64,000 nucleotides of DNA from Lepidodermella squamata (taxonomy: Eukaryota > Gastrotricha): contig JBLDXI010000024.1 in NCBI GenBank assembly GCA_047495785.1, positions 4,464,001-4,528,000 on the forward strand. The letters are read 5' to 3'. The notes beneath the pieces are model-generated. The model was not told the DNA's origin. It searched no databases and saw nothing but the letters and a program-made list of their open reading frames with translations. Positions 58,601-64,000 of this stretch are shown piece by piece. Positions within the stretch are counted from its first letter, which is position 1, and each line of letters starts with the position of its first letter. Made by a program: the position numbers and the translations under genes.

Positions 58601-61135
58601 GTTGTTCAAGACATAATCATAATCCAAACAGTCAAGGTCGCGCTGTTGTCTCTATGCAGTTCAACTTTACTATCCCTTCCGGATGATGGTCTGGATATTG
58701 GCAAGATGGCATTCTCCAAGAATAACTCTAGCAAGAAAACGGAGCTCTTCAAGCGCATGCGGAACATCATCGCAGGGATTTTCCACCACATCATTTACGT
58801 CGTGGCTTTTGCAATCGTAATCTCAGCAACGCAAAACACTCTAGCCTATCAGCAAGTTGGCGATTTGAAGCCACTCGTTGAGATGCCTACTGTACCTCAG
58901 ATGGGCGTGATTAATGACTACAGCCAGATTTATTCATGGTTGAACAACAATCTGTTGCCACAGTTTTTCACTGCGAACCAGCTGAAAAAGGGCCTGAACT
59001 TCAACCTGAAAAATATCTACCAAGTTCTAAATCACGACGTCGTGGTTCTTGGTCCAGTTCGCTTGCGACAGCAACGAGTTCAACCTTGTAAGCACGACCA
59101 TGAAGAATGTTGTTGAGAAATTTTCATTTTCTTGCAGATTATTGTCCCTTGGAGACGTCGCCAATACCACTGATCAATCAGAAATTCACCAAACTGCTCA
59201 TTTTGAACACGACGAAGTGCCAAAATCCATATGTTGACCAACTTGGTATCGGCGAAACCACTGAACGGCGGCAATTTTCGAATTTATATTGGACCTTCAA
59301 CGAAAGTATTACAGCTTGGTTGGCTGAGAACGTCACGACTGAGCAGGCTCCGTGGATTTATCGAGAAGACAGCGGCATTCCTTACTCGGGATTTCAAGCT
59401 AGTTACTCGAGCGGTGGCTATTACGTAGACCTCCCAGTCACACTTAAAAAAGCGAGGGCGTTCGTCACTCAGCTCCAGTCGAGAAGATGGCTGGATAACG
59501 CAACTTCAGTCTTGTTTGTTGACATGGTCCTGTTCAATGCTCAGGTCAATTTGTTCATCGCTGTCAAAGTGGTGTTCGAAGCCTTAAGTGCTGGAGGTAT
59601 GACCTATCACGCAAGAATGTACCCTCTGCAGCTCTATCAATACATCGGGGCTAGCTCGATCTTCGTTTTCGCGATTCAAGGCATCTGGATCTTGCTGGTC
59701 ATCTCGCATCTGATTAAGATTTTCATTCAGATGAAAAAGCAAGGAATCACAAAGTTCCGAAAAGATGGATGGAATTTGCTGGAGCTGTGCCAGATATTGA
59801 TATCCTTGGCCATCGTTGGATTGTTTATAGCTCGAATTCTGGTAGTGATGAAGGCTGTAACCCGGCTTCAGACCGACCGAACTTCATTCGTGAACTTCGA
59901 TCTTCTGGTCAACTGGGAAGCGTTGATGGCCAATCTTTACGGAATCACATTTTTCATGACGATGCTGCTGTTTTTCCGCCATCTCACCTTTAACAAGTAC
60001 TGGTGTATCTTTTTGGGAACGCTCTCCAAGGGCAAGGCGGATATATACTCATTCCTGTTCACTTTTGTTGTCATCACACTGTTATTCGCCACACTGGGTT
60101 ACTTGAGCTTGAACACAACATGCGCTGATTTTCAATCATTTACTGCTTCGATCATGACCCTGGTTCAAAATATCATCGGAGTAACTGGGTCCTTGATGTC
60201 ATTGAGTTTCACCTCGCGTTACATCATGCTTTTCTGCATGGCCTACTCGACAATCGTCATGTTTTTGGCTGTTCAGGTCTTCATGACCATCATTTCAGTC
60301 ACTTACAGCCAGGTAGCTGAGAACGCAGAAGAAAACACAAACTGGGACTATGAACTATCCGGGTACATGGCGGCAGAGATCTCGCGTGCTGTAGGCAATA
60401 AGGAAGAAAAGAAGAAGGTGAAAACAGCGTCGGTTTTCAGGCCAATCGGCGAAAGAAATCTGGCGAAATGTAAGTTGCTTTAATTCGCCATGTTTTTCTG
60501 ATTTTATTCGATATTTCTTTTCAGTGGAAATGACGATCCACCGTTTGTCACGTTATGTTGAGTCCCGCGTTGCAGATGATACTATCGAGCGAGTTGCGAA
60601 ACGCGATCGATGCCTCGTGCACTGGATGGACATGAAATTGCGTGGGTTGCGTCTTCGCAAATTTATGAACACGGTTATGCGTCAAAAGACAAAAGCCACC
60701 AACGCACCTGCGAAGATTGAAGATCCGAAGCTGTTCATACAGGGCGGCAACATTGTCAGCCAACGGGGTCATTTCATTGAAAAGGCCCATCCACCTCGAA
60801 TGCCTGAGCCCCTTCCCAATTCTCAAAATTGGGGTTATAACATGCAGCCTGGTTACGATGGCAGCGCGCAATTAATGCCCAACCGCATGGTCTTGCCTCA
60901 AATAGCAAAACCCGGCATGCCAAAAATGGAGAATAAAATCATTCCAGCGCCCGTCCCGCCGCCAAAAGGTCCGCCTGCTAAGCAATTCGTCAATCCTGGA
61001 GATAAGTCACTGTGGGGCATAATTCGCCCGAATAATAAGCAACCTGGTAGCTTGCCGGTTGGTTCTGTACGTGGAACGTATGATCCCAAGAAGCAAGGTG
61101 GCGGCAATCGACTGAACCCCCACCCCGCACACTAG
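48057..61135 (+). CDS. Copy D: fibrinogen-domain polycystin-1-like receptor channel (25 exons, 3415 aa)
   Basis: The shortest complete copy. Exons: 48057-48102, 48559-48663, 48716-48832, 48886-49128, 49181-49288, 49344-49442, 49495-49623, 49675-49683, 49725-50047, 50096-50330, 51583-52005, 52056-52155, 52212-52244, 52296-52417, 52465-53157, 53209-53354, 53404-53512, 53560-53958, 54011-54172, 54227-55474, 55530-56299, 56352-58446, 58497-59087, 59138-60469, 60525-61135. The total is 10248 nt, in frame. Exon 1 ([15 protein letters not shown]) is the least certain. It has the right phase and a signal-peptide character, but it lies in a hairpin and the first intron is 456 bp. D lacks two N-terminal EGF exons, two CCP domains and several EGFs compared with C. 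Its CCP1 and following two EGFs are fused in one exon with FReD-4 and PAN. Confidence 0.86.
49725..50330 (+). other. Copy D F5/8C (discoidin-like) domain
   Basis: Residues about 286-471: [40 protein letters not shown] and [22 protein letters not shown], then CVPSGAGSC to CPLGY. Exon borders are identical to B and C. Confidence 0.7.
50771..51316. mobile_element. 546-bp fold-back element in intron 10 of copy D
   Basis: The outer arms (from 50771 inward and 51316 inward, each about 115-130 bp) match as inverted repeats: GAAGAGGGCAG, TTAGCTT/CTAAGCTT, CTTGATAG, CCCTTGATT, CTGGCTGAG and CCAGATCGGGGA. An inner hairpin (AAAGTAGAA...TTCTACTTT) occupies the centre, so almost the whole element is self-complementary. 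The homologous intron is 51 bp in C and 59 bp in B. Confidence 0.65.
51583..53958 (+). other. Copy D fibrinogen C-terminal domains FReD-1, -2 and -3
   Basis: FReD-1 (exons 11-14): [41 protein letters not shown]. FReD-2 (exon 15): [62 protein letters not shown]. FReD-3 (exons 16-18): [56 protein letters not shown]. Each aligns domain-for-domain with B and C. Confidence 0.83.
54011..55474 (+). other. Copy D linker, FReD-4, PAN, one CCP and two EGF in a merged exon
   Basis: Exon 19 is the linker. Exon 20 (1248 nt) encodes FReD-4 ([37 protein letters not shown]), PAN (APNFQC to YYRNEL), a single CCP (CGSPPAM to FLDC), then directly two EGF modules ([11 protein letters not shown] to [12 protein letters not shown] to C). 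CCP2 and CCP3 of B and C are absent, and no intron separates CCP from EGF, unlike B and C. Confidence 0.78.
55530..58446 (+). other. Copy D last EGFs, stalk, polybasic site, TM1, PLAT-like domain, TM2-TM3
   Basis: Exon 21 encodes three EGFs ([33 protein letters not shown]) separated by short Asn/Thr linkers, then the Ala/Ser/Thr-rich stalk. Exon 22 (residues about 1874-2571) begins with [16 protein letters not shown]. It carries the polybasic RRRR (57291-57302, residue about 2187), TM1 (about 2251), the PLAT-like domain (about 2291-2410), TM2 (about 2457) and TM3. The middle of the PLAT-like domain is the part most diverged from B and C. Confidence 0.77.
58497..60469 (+). other. Copy D TM4-TM6, polycystin domain, TM7-TM11 and pore
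   Basis: Exons 23-24 (residues about 2572-3212). All family blocks are present: [80 protein letters not shown], and the pore segment [20 protein letters not shown], identical to copy C. Long stretches in exon 24 are nearly identical in nucleotide sequence to C. Confidence 0.85.
60525..61135 (+). other. Copy D cytosolic Pro-rich tail
   Basis: Residues about 3213-3415. It keeps [55 protein letters not shown] and [11 protein letters not shown], and ends NPHPAH rather than NPYPTH. The spacer is shorter and the most diverged of the four copies. Confidence 0.7.
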
Positions 61136-61171
61136 ATGGACTGGCTTTGAGATAGCAAAATCAATACGATC

Positions 61172-61177
61172 AATAAA
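61172..61177 (+). promoter_or_regulatory. Poly(A) signal AATAAA of copy D
   Basis: Canonical hexamer 37 bp after the stop codon at 61133-61135. Confidence 0.6.
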
Positions 61178-62131
61178 CCATGTTGAGCATGTGCAAAATT
61201 TAACTAATGAGACATTCAAATGTCATTACGACTTCAACCCGTTATGTCTGTTCCGATATTTTCCCACTTGTGTGAATCATTAAGAAACCAACTACCATAT
61301 TAGGTGTCATGCCACTAAAAGGCGGAACTTCGAAAATGAATAATATTATTTCCATTTTGAATGTTATCGATCACTATTACTTCTTTTTGCACTGCGCATC
61401 TTAGCATCTTTGCACTGCGCATCGCACTATAAACGATCAATTGGGCATGACACTGAATGTGTGGAAGGGCGGTAAAGTACCATACCCTAATTTTATCATC
61501 ACATAACGACGCCATGAAAATTCCGTGTGAATTGCGATTTTTGTTAATAAAAGTGTGTATTGCATTTAATGCAAATGTATTTCGGGGTGTTCTTGCAGTC
61601 TTGAGAAACATACCCCTCCCTTTTCAAGGAGCGCGGAACCCAGTGTTTAAAAATTAACGCTTTGATGGGATCTTCGCGTCAGCTTGGAAGAGAGCTCATT
61701 TGAATTATGGATGAGACGGCGCCAACTGTCGCGCTTCGCAAATAAACCTACCTTTGTTACCATTCTGATCGATTTCGGATAACGGCAGGTGATTTCTGGA
61801 GTTCTTTATGCCCATAAATAACGAAGTCGACATTGGCGTTAGATACCACGCCGAGGAAATTTCGAGAAAAGAATGCGATAGGCATGAACCACGAGCCGCA
61901 CCGCGCAACAATAAGTTTATAGTTGCTTCAGTTGTATAATATTTGCGTGGCGAAATGCACTAGTTCAAATTGAACGTTCAAATATTATCCAACAAACTAT
62001 TCATGGAAATCGAATTTTATTAATTTCAAAAATTAAAAAAATAGAGATTGCGTTGCCGTTTTATCGAATCCATGATATTTTTCCGACGATAAGACATGAT
62101 AAGAGATATTAGAAGTAATTTGTGCTTGATT

Positions 62132-62136
62132 AAAAA
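62132..62136 (-). terminator. RNA polymerase III terminator of the tRNA-Arg gene
   Basis: A run of five T on the minus strand begins 7 nt after the tRNA 3' end. Confidence 0.75.
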
Positions 62137-62142
62137 TGTAAC

Positions 62143-62215
62143 CGAGGCTGCCAGAAGTCGAACCTGGAATCTTCTGATCCGTAGTCAGACGCGTTATCCA
62201 TTGCGCCACAACCCC
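62143..62215 (-). tRNA. tRNA-Arg(ACG)
   Basis: 73 nt on the minus strand. The acceptor stem pairs fully (GGGGTTG with CAGCCTC, including two G-T wobbles). The box A region TGGCGCAATGG, anticodon arm TCTGA-CTACGGA-TCAGA with anticodon ACG, T-arm with GGTTCGACT, and discriminator G are all present. The core is almost the same as the metazoan cytosolic tRNA-Arg-ACG. It has no intron, and CCA is not encoded. The gene lies alone downstream of copy D. Confidence 0.92.
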
Positions 62216-62573
62216 TATGAGCGATAATACTTTGGGAAACATGTTTTCAAGGACTGCTACACTCTGTCTTCCGAACAAATTGCTTATGGATTATAAACTA
62301 CCGAATGGAATTTCTCGCACGAAAAGCGTAAAGCATAATAAATAATGAAGCATAATACATGTACATTTGAATATTGTCGTAATATTTTCATTTTACATTT
62401 TGTTGACCGAGAATACCATATTCAATCGCTTCTAAATGTATCGACTATCGACTTAAATTTCATTTGGATAAAAACCAATGCGTACTTCATGAACAATTGT
62501 GTTAATCCTCAAAACCTGTTCTGTAATTCCGAAGAGAACCAAATATGCCCTGTTCAAACCAATATAATGTGAG

Positions 62574-62930
62574 TGATTGGATTTAGGCAATTTTTTGAGG
62601 ATTTGATTTACTGATGATTTGATTTTTTTGATGTAGCCCCCTTGATTTGCTATCGATTCATAGTATTCAAAAATCTCGGAATTTCCCCTGTTACCCTCAT
62701 TTGCCTCGAAAACACCTGTTTTCCGAAGTCTGGAGCAACCACATTAACCTTAAAATGTGAAAGATTCCTTGAAAAATGAAAAATGTCCCTAATGCTGAAG
62801 TTTCTCTATGCAGAAGATTCGATTCGATTCGATTTAAATCAATCTGCCACGGATTATTGGGCGATTTGATTTGAACTGATCGATTTATAAATATCTGTGA
62901 TTTACTAAAGAAATCAAAAAGTCAAATCAA
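62574..62930. repeat. GATTTGATTT-rich low-complexity stretch
   Basis: Repeated GATTTGATTT, GATTCGATTCGATT and reverse-complement AAATCAAATC words. Similar words occur at 11409-11428. No coding content. Confidence 0.4.
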
Positions 62931-63204
62931 CGTCACTGACCGGCACGAAGATTTGGGAACAAAGATGTACAATCTCGATGAGGCGAACAACTGGGTCAAA
63001 TCGATTCGTTCATCAAAATCACTTGAAAATGTGAAGAGAACAACGGCGGACAAATCGATTTCACGCCTTTGTTCGTCCCATCACGATTGTTCCTGGTTGC
63101 TCCCTAATTTTCCAGCTGGTTTGTGAAGCGGCTTGTACGCATTTAAAGGATAAAGGATAGATTACCTAACTAGCTAAGGAATAAGTTGGGCGTTTCCTTC
63201 ATAT

Positions 63205-63970
63205 TCCACTAGAAAATTCCATCCTGACGCAAGTTTCTTTGTTCGATGTCCTCCATCTAGCTGGTGGTTTATTGATTCAACTGCGTTGTCTATTCGGTAT
63301 TCGGCTTTAGGCATTCAACATTCAAACTGCGAATGCATTTAGGAGCCAAAAATTTTATATAAAAAGTTGTCGTTACAAACCCAGGTCAAGATCGACGAGT
63401 TGAGCTGCTGATGAATTATGCAAGAGATGCGTTTCATGCTCCAACAGAAACGGTTTTACTTTGCTGCAACTTGGTCTCCATGCCCGCCCATTGCTCAGGT
63501 GTTAATAATGAATGGGGCTCACATGGCTTTCAGTTAACTATTAAAAATTCTATTTTTATCTGCACATCTACACTTCGATGGCAGGTGGCCGTGTTAAGTC
63601 AACAAAAATGTACTTTTTTTAACCATTTGATCGATCAAAGATCTGCGAATAGGTAGAAAGAAACGAAGCTGAATTGGCTGAATCGAGCCGCAGTACAACT
63701 TGTTGGCTTCGTCGGCACAAATTCGAGTAAATCGCTCTATCAAGATCATCTGATAGTGGTATAACAATTGGCGACTGGCGACTGGCGACTGAAGATCAGA
63801 ATCCAGATATGTACCAAAGCGCCCTAAATAAGAAGGAAATCCAAGCAGCACTATCGGTGGAATATTTCCAGCCTGAACTGGCAACGCCATTTTTCTGACG
63901 AAAAGCTTCTTCTCAATCATCAAGTGTTGATACAAAACGTGGCTCAAAATCGAGGCTCCGATATCCCTTG
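63205..63970. repeat. Intergenic duplication, unit 2 (downstream of copy D)
   Basis: Partner of 46255-47010. It also contains a perfect triple GGCGACT tandem (about 63770-63791). In unit 1 the equivalent region is followed about 1 kb later by exon 1 of copy D, so a further copy could start about 1 kb beyond the window end. Confidence 0.6.
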
Positions 63971-64000
63971 GGTGTAGGGCGGGCGGCTTGTAAAAACTTG

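Noticed and set aside
1-64000. CRISPR array, bacterial operon or prophage
   Set aside because: Spliced metazoan genes, a eukaryotic tRNA and poly(A) signals show nuclear animal DNA. The repeats are EGF exons or transposon ends, not spacer arrays.

Overview
The window is nuclear DNA of a multicellular animal. The genes are split by many canonical GT-AG introns, mostly only 45-60 bp long. They encode extracellular mosaics of EGF, discoidin, fibrinogen-C, PAN and sushi domains joined to a polycystin-1-type channel, and there is a eukaryotic tRNA-Arg. The compact introns, combined with many short inverted-repeat elements and a SINE-like element, fit a small-intron invertebrate (for example some tunicates, sponges or rotifers). 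I cannot name the species.

The locus is a head-to-tail array on the + strand of giant receptor-channel genes. Copy A is only a 3' end (1-734). Copies B (8514-27837; 31 exons, 3672 codons), C (29681-44468; 38 exons, 3905 codons) and D (48057-61135; 25 exons, 3415 codons) are complete. I traced all exons by hand, using GT/AG sites, intron phase and comparison between copies. Each copy gives one uninterrupted reading frame, and the exon lengths sum to a multiple of three.

Shared architecture, N to C: signal peptide; 7-10 EGF repeats; a 9-nt micro-exon; an F5/8C (discoidin) domain; fibrinogen-C domains FReD-1, -2 and -3; a short sushi-like linker; FReD-4; PAN/apple; 1-3 sushi (CCP) domains; 5-13 EGF repeats; an Ala/Thr/Ser-rich stalk and a polycystin-1-type juxtamembrane region with a polybasic furin-like site; TM1; a PLAT/LH2-like domain; five more TMs; the extracellular polycystin (TOP) domain; the last TMs with the pore region; and a cytosolic Pro-rich tail with a conserved C-terminus. 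The copies differ mainly in EGF and CCP number. The channel half is strongly conserved, with patches of near-identity.

Between and inside the genes are mobile sequences. These are a frameshifted DDE-type transposase relic (4006-5880, minus), a tRNA-derived SINE candidate (about 6290-6590), several MITE or fold-back elements inside introns (9616-10497, 14076-14774, 16763-17709, 50771-51316) or between genes (28571-28769, 45566-45775), and a hairpin that contains exon 1 of copy D (48027-48255). The DNA downstream of C and of D is itself duplicated (46255-47010 and 63205-63970). The amplification unit therefore includes intergenic sequence, and another copy may begin just beyond the window. A tRNA-Arg(ACG) gene lies on the minus strand at 62143-62215.

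The main result is the domain combination: four fibrinogen-type recognition domains fused to a polycystin-1-like channel, in a variable tandem array. It recalls the separate polycystin-1-like (s-Themis) and fibrinogen-like (v-Themis) partners of ascidian self-sterility. A recognition role is inference only.
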